Positions 1 through 12,344 are shown, numbered from the stretch's first letter. The stretch is 64,000 bases of DNA from Angiostrongylus vasorum (GCA_018806985.1 JADANN010000057.1:1-64000), one strand, 5' to 3'. Notes: generated by a model from the letters alone, not told the origin. Numbers and translations are program-made.

Positions 1-334
1 AAATAAACCAGAAAAAATCCCAGTTCATGAAAAACACCTTTTGTGAAATAAAACATCTTCCAGGATGGATCACCAGTTAAGAATACTTCACCTAACGTAT
101 TAACTTTGTTGTTCAATGGATGTGATAACGACTTAAAAGAAGCTATAGAAAAAAAATGAGCAGTATGGGCCGCACTCGGACGTCCCACAAATCAGCTTAC
201 TGATCCACAGACTTACACCCTCATTTTTTGACGCAACGATTATTCCAACGCTATGCTACGTAGCAGAAACATGGGCCCATACTTCAGTTATATCGATGAC
301 CTTGCAAAAAAATACATACACACACAGGGCTCTT
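1..334 (+). repeat. 334-bp inverted repeat, left arm
   Basis: The reverse complement of this segment is at 7139-7472, and a direct copy is at 14695-15028 as the start of block copy 2. The arms differ only in homopolymer length where I compared them. It encodes nothing recognisable. Confidence 0.93.
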
Positions 335-1930
335 AAACGACGTTTTCCGAAGATGACTCGGTACACTCGATACATTCAGAGAGTGTTCTCAACATTTTTT
401 TATGAAACAGATCTTAGCTAATACTTCTTCCATACACCTTCGGTGCTCATTGTGCTGATTGTATATCGCTTCCACCCCTTCACATGTGTTACGAAATCGT
501 TATATCAGTGTCATCTGGATGGCACAGGCAATATAGAAAGGTCAGAACAGCTTTTTGACTAGCAGCGTTCTCTGATGCATCTTCAGTGCAAAATAAAGAC
601 GTTGTTCAGCTCGCATCTTTTTAAAGGGCGTGGACGGTCCTCGGTTTTCTATACAGCTTGGTACTCTATTCCACCAATCAGATTGGGGTAGCTGGAAAAC
701 CAAAGCTTCATCGTAATCACTTCGTCCAGAAGGAATGTAAAAGCACCTCTATTAACTATCCTTCCATCCGCGTAGGTACTGTTCTTACAGTCTTCACCAC
801 TTTGTTAATTAAGCTGTTAATAAATACAAGTAGTATAGGTCTATCGTACGTTGCTCGCTCCATTCGGTGGGCTTCATAGTTGTTGCTTATTCATACATAA
901 ATCTACCGCATTTGTCTATCTCGCCATATCGTTATTGCTGTCCTGGTCTGCTGTTGAGATAAATGTAGGGGCTGCGTAAGTTCATGACATACTATATAGA
1001 AAAAAAGAGACACAAAAACCCTCGTAGCAATGCCAAGCAAGAATGGATGGATAGAGTTTATCATCGTACTAAACTTTGGTAGAACGACAGCCCAATATTT
1101 GATTTTCTTCGAAACTCGATGCCGCATTTTCATAACAACTTCATTTTCACATCGATCGCAGCAAGCCGGCACTACAATTTAACCTCAAATGCCTTGTTTA
1201 TAAGACAGTGAACCTCCAACAGTAATACTTTCCTATTATGCTAAGACACTGTATTAGCCAACGCTGCAACGCAGATAGGTCGATTTAGAAAAATGGTGCC
1301 TTACAGATGTAACGCCAACTTCCTCTCGAACAACTCAATACCACGAAGCCATCTCCTTCGCAGCCCACCAGGACAACCGAGTCTCGAGCCCCAAATAAAC
1401 AACTACTATTCAACTAATTATTTTGAACATTATTTAGTTATTCAATTCAAACCAAGACCACTGACCATTTTCTACAATATCAAAACAGTTTTCGCAGTTC
1501 ACATCTTTGAAGAATACCCACCATTCAAGATCCAGTAGTATACGCCCTCTGAACATGCATCAATGAGCAGTTCACATAATGATACGATGACAGGTGGACG
1601 TATAGAACAATGGAGTGGACCTTGAGAGAACGAAAACGACTTCGAAAGCGACCACTGAAACGATGGAATCCATTGTTTATTGCACTCGTTAGTCACCTAT
1701 ACTCACACCTGGGATCAAATTGAAGATCAGAATCGACAAACTAATGCGTACGCAAACATTCATGGAGAGCGGTTGCAAGACAGCGAAACGAATAGGTGAA
1801 CTACTGAAGACCTGAGCAGCATGTGAAAAGAACTTGCCTGAGTATTTACGTTGGTAGTTTCTTGCTCTAGTATTGCAAGTGTTTAAAAAAATTCCAACCT
1901 CGCAACGGTTTACCGCCTGATCGTGGCTAG
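335..1930. other. No gene seen
   Basis: Block DNA present again at 15029-16620. Only short frames of fewer than 95 codons with no recognisable motif; their conservation in copy 2 just reflects the duplication. Confidence 0.6.
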
Positions 1931-1951
1931 AAGGTGTTTCTGAGCGTCGGC

Positions 1952-2197
1952 CTAGGGGCATTCAGTGAGGAGATTCTTCCACTTGGCAGAGTCTCCTAAG
2001 CTGAGAAGGAGTTCGGCGTTTCCATCAGCAAGCCTAGCTAAGAGTAAACCAACAGCAGGGTCCATCACCGTCCTTGTATCAAAGTCGCTTGGCGGCAAAT
2101 CTCCCTCTGATCCACTAGGGCAGCGACTGCCCGTGATGCTGGTGTCCACGCAACCAGTGGGGACGGGCCATCCAAATATCCAAGTAATCAGATAAAA
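1952..2197. repeat. GC-rich repeat-like segment with an LINE-type 3' tail
   Basis: More GC-rich than its surroundings. On the plus strand it ends in CCAAATATCCAAGTAATCAG, which resembles the 3' end of the RTE element at 12345-14694 (minus-strand end TCCAGGTATCCAAGTAATTA). On the minus strand it has an open frame from about 2195 to a TAG just below 1952 (contains SEGDLPPSDFDTRTVMDPAV). I read it as a non-autonomous element borrowing the LINE tail; a terminal coding exon on the minus strand is the alternative. Repeated at 16641-16886. Confidence 0.4.
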
Positions 2198-2290
2198 GGA
2201 TAAAGGATTAAGCCCTTGGCATTGATCAATCCTCGAGGGATACGCCATGCATTCGAGTTCATTAAGTATCGTTGGACGTGATTGGGAATA
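2198..2290 (-). repeat. SINE family 1, 3' tail fragment
   Basis: Carries the SINE 3' region (CATTCGAGTTCATTAAGTAT, TTGATCAATCCTCGAGGGAT) and the GGATAAAGG tail. A duplicate is at 16886-16975. Confidence 0.7.
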
Positions 2291-3478
2291 TTGGAGAAAA
2301 AATAACGATGCGACTTGGTCTATCACTCTTAACAAATGCCATATCTGGAAGTTACACGAGGAAAGTAAGAGAAAAGAGAGACCGAAAAGAAGTGAACTGT
2401 GTTATGTTATGTGAGAACTGTGAGAATTTTTTGTTGTACATACAAATATTGCATGTGTTCATGATTTCAATTCGATGATCCCAAAAATAACCAGCTTTAG
2501 AAAATGTAATATTAGAAATTCTTTCTTTGCAACAACGATCCGTTCAGCAGCTGATCACTCGCACTTTAGGTTGGAACATCATGTCGGTTAGTCTTAGTGG
2601 ATGAAAACTCATAGACAAATACGCACACAGCCTTCAGCTTCTATTACCTCGAAGAATATGAAAGAGCTGAGTAACGAACCGCTGACCATTAGTTGTGCAG
2701 TTTTATAAACCAGAGATGAAACAGGAATTTTTTTTCAACTGATTAGTATAAATGTACTTCCGCATTTTTGCGATTGCGATCATAGCAGACAATGGCATGC
2801 CGCTCGATCGGACCTACGTCACAGTCCCGCATTATTTCATTGCATTCTTTCAACGGTTTTATTTACATCTGACAGTTTTTCTGCGAATGGTCCCATTATT
2901 GGATAGAATTGCATCGGAAAAGCAAAGCAAGTAATTTTCAAATAAAAACTCTGGTGTACCTCACGTGCCTCATGCAAGTATGATATCGATGATTCTTCTT
3001 AGCTTCATTCAAACAGTCCTATAATTAGCATGTGTGGAAACTGTGCCGCAATATCGTCCACAATTATTTATAAACTTCCATAAAATTATAGAAGGACATA
3101 GTTGAGGTAGTTGATGTTTTTATTATCTCGACAAACCTATCAGTCACAGACATCTTCAGCCAGATTGCTCGTGAAAATTCGATGCGGTTATTACCTAGCT
3201 TTCTCTCGAGATCACAAATAAGCGGACTGCTAATTCTGAAAAAATTGTCTCAGTTGGTATAAATGAAGTATTAAGAGCCGACAGAACAGAAACAACCGGT
3301 TTAAAAGTTTTAAGCAGCAATAAAAGCACGTACTTGAATTCAAAGTTCGAGTGCTCGATGTCAGCAGGTATTAATTGCATTACGTCTTTGTGTCCTAAGC
3401 ATTTGCAACACAAAAAATGTTCGCCTGGGAACTCTTCCAGAAAACTGGAATCGCGAACAGTGATGAAAAAAAGAACAA
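2291..3478. other. No gene seen
   Basis: AT-rich block DNA without recognisable coding or RNA features; duplicated at 16976-18166. Confidence 0.6.
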
Positions 3479-3755
3479 AGCTCTGCGCGTTGATCAATCC
3501 ATGAGGGATGCGCCATCCATTCGACTTCATTAGCCATTTTTCGAGGTGATTGAATGCAGATGTGGCCTTTACAATAAGTCACAGTGGCCTATCGATGCAT
3601 CGAGTCAGCACTGCCAGCTTCTCAGACAAGTCTGGCACCAATGTCCCGCCCCCGGAGGAATGGAAGGCTTGGTGAACCTCCGGAGATCGATCCCATGTGT
3701 ATTGCAGGGCGCTTGCGACCACAGCGCAACACGCTCCCTTGCCAGCGGTAAAAAG
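3479..3755 (-). repeat. SINE family 1 copy
   Basis: Antisense copy of the recurrent element of about 275 bp. Its 5' end (right side) carries the tRNA-like head (read on minus, GTTGCGCTGTGGTCGC, then GGGATCGATCTCC); its 3' end has the conserved TTGATCAATCC and AGCTCTG tail. Diverged from the other copies by many substitutions. A duplicate is at 18167-18442. Confidence 0.8.
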
Positions 3756-4539
3756 ACGAAGAATACTTTATGATTAGCATAGTTACATCTGAAGCAATAA
3801 AATTTCTATCAAAACAGGCGAAACACTACGACTGACGAAAATTCAAAAGATCATGTTGAAGATAACGTGCCGAAAGGCGTCAACTTCACTATGAGTGAGC
3901 CCACACATGAGGCGCGGCGCACTGGTTTATGGATATTGTCGTTCTATTCTTGGATTCCCTCACATTTTTTTCCATGTCTCTCTAACTTCTACGTGTCATT
4001 GTTCCATGTTCTTCTTGGACACCGCTAGTGAGTGATGAGAAAAATTCGTTCATTACCTAACGATGATGCCATTAGCTGTTCGCATGATATTGTGTCATAC
4101 CTGAGGTGATCTTCTGCGTCTCTTTCATCTTTTTTCATGTCCAGTGATTTCATTCCATCGTTCGAAGCGAGTTTTCGCAAGTTTAGCTGAAAACACCTGG
4201 CTATGGACCAGCACCCGAATAAGATCAATGTTCCACAATCCATCGGTTGAATACAAAGAGTTATGAACGTGTTATATGACCAGAAAGTAATTTAACTACG
4301 TGAAAATTTCGAAAGAAAGGCAGTTATTGTCAATCTTGTGCACTAAATAGTTTTTGCAATAGAAAACATTCAACGCTTTCATGAGTGCGGTCATTTCCAC
4401 GTGGCTGGCGCAAAGGCCGAGTGTCATTGGAGTGTGATTGAAATGCGTTTTGAAATCAAGACGTACGATCCGAAACACACAGCAGCGTACATCAAGACAA
4501 ATCATTACAGCCGCACTTGCCGTTTCCGCATGGCGATGT
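3756..4539. other. No gene seen
   Basis: AT-rich DNA between the SINE and LINE fragments; duplicated at 18443-19227. Confidence 0.6.
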
Positions 4540-6535
4540 GTTCCAGAGGGTTGCAATAGCTTTCCTTAAATCGATGAAGGTGAGACGGAGGGATCTTTTT
4601 TGTTCTTGCGATAGTTCCATGAGTATTGCTATCGTGTGCATGTGGTCGACCACAGTGAATCCATTTCGAAAGCTTGCTTACTCACATGGCTGTCCTTCTT
4701 TAAGTGTTTTGCAAATCCTCTCGAACAGATTGCCTGATAGGTGTAGATATCGTGAAGTTCACTCTTTTTGAATTACTACACAATCTTGCTAGTATCCGAT
4801 TGAATATGAGACTGCATTCCGACTGCTAACGTGTGAAGAACCAGGCCAGTGTGCTCACGAGGACTGGAGGAAGGTTGTCCAGATGTCCAGATCTTATTCG
4901 TTTCCGAACACGTCTTGTTGGATTCTACAGCGGCGAAATAGAATCTCTATTTCGAAAGAGAGAAATGGTATAATGATGTATCATTCTCCTTCATTTTATA
5001 TGAGTGAAGAGAACAATGCTGCTGTTGTGATCCGAGTAGTAACCACGAATGATTTTCTCCATTGCCTTTCTGCAAACTGTAATTGATCGGTCCAAGAGTT
5101 GGAGTCCAACCAGTATTAGTTTTGTAATTGGTAAACTTTCGGTGGTCTTTGCGAATGCTTTTTCCCAGCCTCTGCAGCTTCGGCCATTGCTGATGTTCAT
5201 CTTTCTTTAGGAACAACTTTTATCGCCTTTGTAAACTGTTTTGCAAAGTCAGACGTGAGTTGGCTGTTGCCTTTGGCTGAGGCGGTTAACGTTTGTGCAT
5301 CAGCTGGGCGCTCCTGGAGACAGAAGCCTCTCTGCGACATTCGAAGTCTTAGCTTCCATATCTCCAAAGGACCGATTGCATTTTCGTCGGTGTTATGAGG
5401 AACGGCATCTTTCCAACAACCAATTAACGAACACGATAAAATACAGTTTGTGATGGTTTTGAAGATTCGTTTTTTTGGATTTAGAGGATGCTTTTATTTC
5501 TTTGCGCGAGAAATGGAATCTTGTACTCAGGAGACGATGGTCTTGTCCTGTTCGGGAATTCGGGACAACGGTGCCATCGGCTATGCAAAACCTTCGATTC
5601 ACTATGACGTGGTGTATTTCGTTATAGTGCTCTCAACTGGGCGACTCTCACGTCTAGCGTTGAGAGTAACACTCAGCGTGAACTGAAACAACGCTCTCAC
5701 CCTACTCGTTCCATTCTAATCCGTGAATCCCAATGCGACTTTTCTTAAGCATTCCTTTGCTTCTAGTCTTATTGTTGGACTCTCTAACAGTGACCTGAAA
5801 GAATGTACGGCCTTTTGTGTAGAACTTTTTCAAGTCCGTATAGAACGGCTCCACTTGGTCTTCGGCATGGGTAGACGTTGGTGGGTAGACGACGAAGACT
5901 GTCGAAGTCGGTCTTGATCAACATCCCTTCAGTCGTTAGCGTTCCAGTCGGGTTGTTAAATGTTCGAATAAGTCGATATTCATGGCCAAACTCGTTTATA
6001 CGAGAACTCTGAAGTCATCGAGTCCTCGATTGTTCCATGTTCCGTTCCTGCATCACCAAGTTCTCTATCTAAGACTCAGATGCAAGCGAGAGTGCATTGT
6101 AGGCACACTTCGTCACCTCAGTCCTTCGAAATTTAAGCAGCCCAGAATAGCCTCTGAGCTTTCAACAGCCTTTCCTCACTATTTCTTTCCAAAGCTACAG
6201 TATCGGGGCTTTTTTGGGGGTTAAGGGAATGGGGGCCCACTTATTTTACCATGTTTAGCCTTCGACACCTGTGTATGGCTTGTTGAGTCTTGAGCGCAGA
6301 GACCGGGTATATTCACCGGTAGCTTGCCAGTTTGTCGCAGAGTACAGGATTGCTTTATTTGTTGTAGGGGACTCCTAATCGCCTCCTGCACACTTGCCAC
6401 TCACTTCATTTCAAGCTTTTGCCCGAGTTAGCTCGTATCATTCACCTTGCATAGTGAGCAAGCACGAATGCGTGAACGTGTTCTCGTAAACGCAAGAGTA
6501 TTTGCAAAATCTGCGCAGCAGGAACAAACACTAAC
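4540..6535 (-). mobile_element. RTE LINE family 1 fragment (5'UTR, endonuclease, start of RT), block copy 1
   Basis: Reading the minus strand, the 5'UTR region common to the family (near 6535) is followed by a decayed endonuclease domain (5393-5602 encodes NRRFCIADGTVVPNSRTGQD and DHRLL, the Asp-His of the AP-endonuclease fold). Linker remnants follow and then the start of the reverse transcriptase near 4540-4760. Many frameshifts and stops; the RT core and 3' end are missing. Same order and sequence as the fuller copy at 31740-35421. Confidence 0.85.
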
Positions 6536-7138
6536 TTAGTGAACAACCGAGGGTAATAGAAAGTTGGACCTGAGAATTTCTGCACAATCTGCCAAAAGCT
6601 ATCATCACTCAATGTTCTTAAAGAATTGAACTGCAGAGGCTCATGGACATACAAACATATCTTAGATATTTAGACAAGCTCCATCATCTCAACTTCTAAT
6701 CCCAGATGCTGCTTACGGTTGCGCATTTTACAGGAACGCTCCTCTTGAATGCCGAGGAATTGCAAGGTTTTCAGTAGTTGTGATGTACACATTTACTAAA
6801 GAGCCTCACAGTGATTCCTGGCTGATAACTTTTAGCGTGACCTTGGCTTCCTAAACTACGATTAAGTTGAGCTGCTTTTCGGTAATATGACTCCCACCCT
6901 GGATGAAAATACGCGATCCTCCTTTCCATGAGAAATCCACACAGGAGGAATTGTTACGAAATTTTGTACAATTCGCAAATGAATTCAGATTTGATACGGA
7001 AGGTTCGAATTTTAATTGATGTCGAAATTTTTTATCGGCACGTAATCGCCAAATTTGTTGTCGCTCATTTTGATTCATTTCGTAATACAAAGCACGATTC
7101 CAGCCCAGCGTAATCATCAGACTTAGGCAACTGTATGC
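6536..7138. other. No gene seen
   Basis: End of block copy 1. Short open frames on both strands without recognisable motifs. Confidence 0.5.
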
Positions 7139-7472
7139 AAGAGCCCTGTGTGTGTATGTATTTTTTTGCAAGGTCATCGATATAACTGAAGTATGGGCCC
7201 ATGTTTCTGCTACGTAGCATAGCGTTGGAATAATCGTTGCGTCAAAAATGAGGGTGTAAGTCTGTGGATCAGTAAGCTGATTTGTGGGACGTCCGAGTGC
7301 GGCCCATACTGCTCATTTTTTTTCTATAGCTTCTTTTAAGTCGTTATCACATCCATTGAACAACAAAGTTAATACGTTAGGTGAAGTATTCTTAACTGGT
7401 GATCCATCCTGGAAGATGTTTTATTTCACAAAAGGTGTTTTTTCATGAACTGGGATTTTTTCTGGTTTATTT
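7139..7472 (-). repeat. 334-bp inverted repeat, right arm
   Basis: Reverse complement of 1-334, beginning six bases after the point where block copies 1 and 2 stop matching. This gives block copy 1 long inverted ends that copy 2 lacks on its right side. Confidence 0.93.
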
Positions 7473-7562
7473 GTAACATAATTTTCATCTGCATTTTGTT
7501 GGGCTCCAGAAAAATTTTTTTTTCAACTGGATAATGTTTGAAGTTGCAAGAATGATTGAAAA

Positions 7563-7830
7563 GAGTCGTTTAGCGTTGATCAATAATGGAGGGATGTGTC
7601 ATGTATTGAACCCAATTCTTCTCATCGTAGAGGTTATTGCATGCCTGTCTGGCCCCTGCATGTCGACTTCAAATTGCCTATCGGTGCATGGAATCGCTGT
7701 TTTTGCCCTTTCAGACAGGGCTGGCACCGGTGCCATGTTTCGAACTCGTAGCAATTGAGGTTTGATAAGTCCGGGGCGTGATATCGCCTCACCGTTCGAT
7801 CCAGTGCGAGGCACCTCTAACTAATGAGTT
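7563..7830 (-). repeat. SINE family 1 copy, strongly diverged
   Basis: Retains the 3' TTGATCAATAATGGAGGGAT and, at the right end, the head segment reading TTAGAGGTGCCTCGCACTGG on minus. Middle parts (CCTATCGGTGCATGGA, CAGACAGGGCTGGCACC) still align with younger copies. Confidence 0.65.
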
Positions 7831-7979
7831 ATATGAGCCACAAGGAGATTAAAAATAAGTGGAAGATTATCTGTTCAATTCGGCCAGAGCAATAAGTAGT
7901 TTGTCGCTTCCAGTTCGATAGAATTCGTTTGTATTATTGATCTTAATATATGGATATTATTAATAATATTGTGAAGTAC

Positions 7980-8270
7980 TAGAGCTGCTCCTTTTTCCGT
8001 GCTTTCTGTAGCAACTTGAACCTCAGAGAGAAAAGTTCCATTTAGTTTTTTTCTCTAGAGATGTTTTAGGGTTTGGATTAGGAATTGTGTAATTTAAAGT
8101 TGGTGTAGGATTTTCTGTTATATTTCCTTATTATGGCGAGTTCTGGTATTATACCTGTAAACCATCAAACTATCTCCATGCTGTGTCCAGTGTGTGTTTG
8201 TTAGATCCAGTTTCAGTGATGTCCTGCGTGAAACAAGATTTTTTGGCCCCTCACTGATCCTTACCTGTAC
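7980..8270 (-). mobile_element. RTE LINE family 2 fragment, internally deleted
   Basis: Two pieces of the element at 12345-14694 joined: 7985-8155 aligns with 13850-14030 (linker before the RT) and 8190-8268 aligns with 14635-14694 (5' end, GACGTCCTGCG-like). Everything between is missing. Decayed. Confidence 0.75.
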
Positions 8271-8297
8271 ATATATATATATATGTATATATATATA
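8271..8297. repeat. (AT)n tract
   Basis: Short alternating AT run interrupted by one G, next to the left end of the foldback element. Confidence 0.9.
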
Positions 8298-8350
8298 TTC
8301 TTAGGAATGCCCTCTTTGAGCTGATGCGAGGTTGTTAAAGTCGTCGTATC

Positions 8351-8393
<43 letters not shown>
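8351..8393 (+). repeat. (TTG)n microsatellite
   Basis: About 14 uninterrupted TTG units inside the left end of the foldback element. Confidence 0.95.
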
Positions 8394-8394
<1 letters not shown>

Positions 8395-8399
8395 GATGG

Positions 8400-9489
8400 C
8401 TGACGGTTCGTCGGCTCCACCTTCTTCAGAGCCTTGGCCTATTTAATCTAACGACTGCCTTGGAAATCGGTGAAAACTCTACAGTATTGATGAAACGTGT
8501 ATTACACGAGTAAATGCCATTTTATTTTTAAAGCTACTTACCGCTTCGTTGCATCTAGGATCACCCTTGTGTTGCTCACATGGCATGGACGATTTTGACC
8601 CACTCAGGTCAAAAAATCAGTTGGAAAAAAAGCGCCAAGTTACGTATTATAGTGAAGCACTCGTCTTTTCGGTTTATCTTTGGACTTTTGAAATTCAGCC
8701 AGAACGCTTCATGATTCTTTCACTGCGATGTTTTGGATTCCTGCATTAGGATAGTGATAGTCACTCCAAAATCGTCGCCGTTGTGTTTTTTGTACCATAT
8801 GCGTACCAAGATGAAAACATTGGCGATATTTAAGTTTCCCATCGATGTGTTCTTTTTATGCGGACACCACAAAGTGGCCTATCCGTTTCCCGAATGTTTT
8901 ATTAACAGCGTACCTTACATGAGCGTAAGTATATTGTAATTGATCTGATGCAATCCCCTGTCTCCGTTAGGACAGATTACACGATTTTCTGAGCTGCACA
9001 AACGACCTTGGAGGCTGCTGCAAAGTAATGGACGCCGTAGGGTTTTTGGTTCGAAGGTCACTAACCGCCAAATAACTTTGAAGACCACTTTTTTCTTAAG
9101 CGTCTCTTAATGACGTAAGTTATTTCGTTTGATACGAAGGGTAGCTTGAGAGTAATTTTAGTTATGGAACCTTTTTTCGGGACCACTGCTACCTTTCGTC
9201 CAGCCCGAGTGGGTTCCGCTTCGTAGCTATTGGAAATGAGTACTTTTCGTGCAAAGTATAGCGATTACTTCCTTTCATTTTCTCCTCTGCACACGTTTTT
9301 TAACCATTCAGAACATGTTTTTGATGAGTGCTTTTTTTTCATGTGTAAAGGAAATGCAGTTTACTAGTATATTTTTTACTAACTACTTGGTTTTCATTGC
9401 CATTTTGTTACGAAGTAACTTTCTGAAAGATTTATTTGGACGTTTATGATTGAAAGCTAGTTTTCAGTTGTATTTTTCCGCGTATATTG
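8400..9489. other. No gene seen
   Basis: Interior of the foldback element, AT-rich, with scattered short frames only. Confidence 0.5.
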
Positions 9490-9975
9490 TGTATACCTTG
9501 ACTGTCTATTTAACAATTCAAAGACTCGTCCATCTGTTCTTCTGTCGAACAGAGATGAAGCAGTCGTCTATGTATCGACGGTAGATTAAGTATCGGCGAT
9601 GGAGAACTGGAGCTTCTATGTTAGTCATAAAAGCGATGACAAGGCTTGGTAATAATTGCTGTGTCATGACCAACAATCTAGTTTGTGCGCAAGTCATTTG
9701 TTATTTAATCGACAAACCATGCACATCTATTTTGTTTTCATGTTCCACGACAAGCTCGAGAAAAGCTTGCGTTGTGAAGTCATTCGACAAACTGGTATAA
9801 AGTGAAGTGACATGGAATAGCTCCATTACACGCACGCTGTTTGGTTGACCGCGCCGTAGGTGATCTATGAATACTTTGGTATTAGATAAATGGATTGGTA
9901 TGAATTTCCGTATACGGTGAGGACAATGCTTAAGAACCATGTTATTCTATCCGTTCGCCAACATATAGAACTGGT
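9490..9975 (-). mobile_element. Penelope-like element reverse transcriptase fragment
   Basis: The minus strand contains SNTKVFIDHLR, then FHVTSLYTSLSND and, after a frameshift, YRRYIDDCF. The F.VTSLYTN- and YIDD-type motifs are catalytic blocks of Penelope-like reverse transcriptases. Truncated at both ends and frameshifted. The last 45 bp near 9930-9975 match 27510-27555, where the adjoining upstream part of the same protein family is found. Confidence 0.75.
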
Positions 9976-10305
9976 GATTGCAATAAACTTAAATGATGGC
10001 GAGTCAAAGATCCTCAAAAGTGAACCGGAAAGACGAATGCTTCACTATCACACGTGGTATTGGACCTTATTTTAAAGTGAATTTTTTTTTATCTTGATGG
10101 GTCTCACTCGTCATTCCACGCGAACAACACTGGGGGTGATCGGGCACGCAACAACATGTTAAGCTGTTTCTAAACAAAACAGCGTTTATTATTTGTTAGA
10201 TCCTTATTAATACTGTTGACTTGCTATTGAATTGTAAGGCTACTGCTAGACAAAAATGCGTCCAAGCTCTAAGGAAGGCGAAATCGCTAAACGTCAATCA
10301 CCAAA

Positions 10306-10325
10306 ACAACAGCAGCAGCAGCAGC

Positions 10326-10366
<41 letters not shown>

Positions 10367-10368
10367 CG
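10306..10368 (+). repeat. (CAG)n(CAA)n microsatellite
   Basis: A CAG run passing into about 15 CAA units; the inverted counterpart of the (TTG)n tract at 8351-8393. Confidence 0.95.
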
Positions 10369-10427
10369 ACAACTTATACCAAACTCGCATTAGCTGAACA
10401 AGGGCAGTTTGTAAGGATAAAAACACC

Positions 10428-11340
10428 GATGTCAAAAAGAGGGGTTAGGCCACGTGAAACAAGTGCACCAAAATTATTTACCGTCACCCTCGAGAATATC
10501 ATGCTAACTTTGGAGTGGAACGACGTGAAAATGAGAACTAATGGTCGGCAATTGCACCACGTTCGCTTCTCTAATGAAATCGTCCGTACGAAACATGCAC
10601 TAGTCAGGCCAACGATGTTTGCCGACTTTGATTGCGTTTGCAGGAAGATTGGCCTTTGGTTAAACCTCGCTGAAACTGTGTTCATCAGGAACGGATTTTG
10701 TTGACGGATGTTCATGAGAAACGGAACAGAATTGATTTCGTATGCGCTGATAACGTTCAACAAAACGAACATCTCTGAATGTTACGCTAGCTCCAGTTAC
10801 GTCTATCTGGGCGAGCTGTCGACTCACCTGACGTCGTGGCCGTTTTTTCCCGCTGCACAGTTCTTTCCCCTTAACGTGTGCGTCAGAATTCTGTTCGCTA
10901 CGCAGGCAGAATAAAACATCACTTGGCGTTTTGGAGCGCGTCGTCGAAGGAGCGATGCTAGGAATACGTCGAGTCACGCATGTGTGAGAGAGAATCCGAA
11001 GCTGCAAAACTCTGACCTACTCAGTGATCAGAAATCCAGGATGTCGTTCTGTACAACAAACTGTTCGACATGTGATGTGTATCAACGGCAACCATAGGAT
11101 AGAAGCCGTTAGTGACGGAATCGTCGGCATGTCCAACGTGCTGCAGAAAGACCACCGACTTGATGGTCAAGGATCTTCACAAAAAACTCTAGAAGAAAGA
11201 CAGGGCGCTCGACGAGTCCCTAGAGCGAGCGGAACCCACTGAGCTACCCTGCATGAGTAAGGGGAAATGCCTCCCGCTGAACTGACTAGTCGATCGAAGG
11301 TGCGACTGGTGATATACAGGTGATCACCCACAGGAATTTT
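10428..11340 (+). mobile_element. RTE LINE family 1 fragment (RT C-terminal half and 3' end)
   Basis: Starts inside the RT, with SAPKLFTVTLENIMLTLEWN matching the PKLF-A-LEN block and LHHVRFSNEIV in place of the catalytic FADD motif (the two Asp are lost). It continues with frameshifted C-terminal sequence to RVPRASGTH and a 3' end containing GGTGATATACAGGTGATCA. 5'-truncated, as is usual for LINE insertions. Confidence 0.85.
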
Positions 11341-12344
11341 CAGCATGGTTCTTCATAAGTACTATATATACTATAAATAATATAATATACAGTACAATGA
11401 GATTGTAAGCAAGAATTTCCCAAAAACATTACAACAGATTCCTGGAACATGGTGCATTTGATTGAATTTAGTTTTGTTAGAGGTGAATGAATGCATATCT
11501 AACCAATAAAGTAACTTGGGGTGTACCATCGATGGTTCAACTCACTGCCCTCGTAGACAAGTATGGTGCTATTTTTTCGACACCGCACGAACGTAAATGG
11601 CGTAGTGAGCCCACAGCCCGGAATCGAAAGACGTCCAATTGTTTACTGAAGGACTCTTCTAACAACTGTGATTCACCCTCCACTGAAACATCCCATCTAA
11701 CCGCGCTGTCCAACGGATTCCCTTTAATTTTTTAACAAAAACCGATTCCCCCTGGTTGCTCTGCATTCTTCAGTTATTCGTATTTATTGCCCATCTTCAC
11801 AATAAAATGCAACGAAAGCATGTATTCACCCATCAGAATATATGCATATCAAGCAAAAGTTATTCATTCATTTCGTTTTGACTGTAATCTAAGTCCACTT
11901 GTCGCAAAACTAATTCCCTTAATGGCTACTCGTCCTCGAAATCGCCATCATTTCCAATGGTAACTTCTGTTAATTGAAAATGGAAAAAGAAGTGTGTCAA
12001 TACGCATTCGCCAGCTGAGATACGCCACGTAGTTTAGCGACTACTCGGCTTCAAACTAATTACATAGGAAAACCGGTTCCTCCTGCTTAGTACGAAGTAC
12101 ATTTAGAGTCCTTCTCCAGGTTAAATTCGTTTCTTGAACTATCAGATGAAAATCAGGTAGCGTATAGCGGGAACAGCGATATTGAAACGGGATATTGTGG
12201 TCATCAAAGACAAATTTTTAAAAAACACTGCTTTCATCCGTGAAATATTAAAGGAAGGTGGTCGTTAAATGCCAGTCTGATTACGGTGATATATGGAGAA
12301 GCACTACCATCCTTTCACTTCATTTCTCTTTATTTATATTTATT
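11341..12344. other. No gene seen
   Basis: AT-rich DNA with no open frame of note on either strand. Confidence 0.6.

Larger units (their letters stand above)
1..7132. repeat. 7.1-kb duplicated block, copy 1
   Basis: Matches 14695-21817 end to end in the same orientation. Differences seen are one-base changes in homopolymers (for example A6 versus A5 at 13-18, T6 versus T5 near 229, G4 versus G3 near 968) plus two substitutions close to the right end (6788 and 6841). The block holds SINE fragments and an antisense RTE LINE fragment; no host gene was recognised. The window begins exactly at the block's left boundary. Confidence 0.95.
8298..10419. mobile_element. Foldback/MITE-like element with TIRs that contain trinucleotide repeats
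   Basis: The left end (TTCTTAGG, then TTGAGCTGATGCGAGGTTG) and right end (CTCGCATTAGCTGAACAAGG, then GTAAGGA) are inverted copies. Just inside each lies a (TTG)n/(CAA)n tract (8351-8393 and 10306-10368) and then a further matching segment with CTCTAAGGAAGGCGAAATCG on the right. The same arrangement in short form is at 46620-46905. No transposase was seen between the ends; the interior holds a Penelope-like fragment. A non-autonomous DNA element is the best reading. Confidence 0.55.

Noticed and set aside
658..879. Open frames such as 658-879 and 1293-1538 that are perfectly conserved in the second block copy.
   Set aside because: Conservation is explained by the recent duplication of the whole block, including non-coding parts, so it is no evidence for coding.
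8271..10419. Possible CRISPR-like array because of repeated short units.
   Set aside because: The repeats are trinucleotide and dinucleotide microsatellites without spacers, and the genome is eukaryotic.
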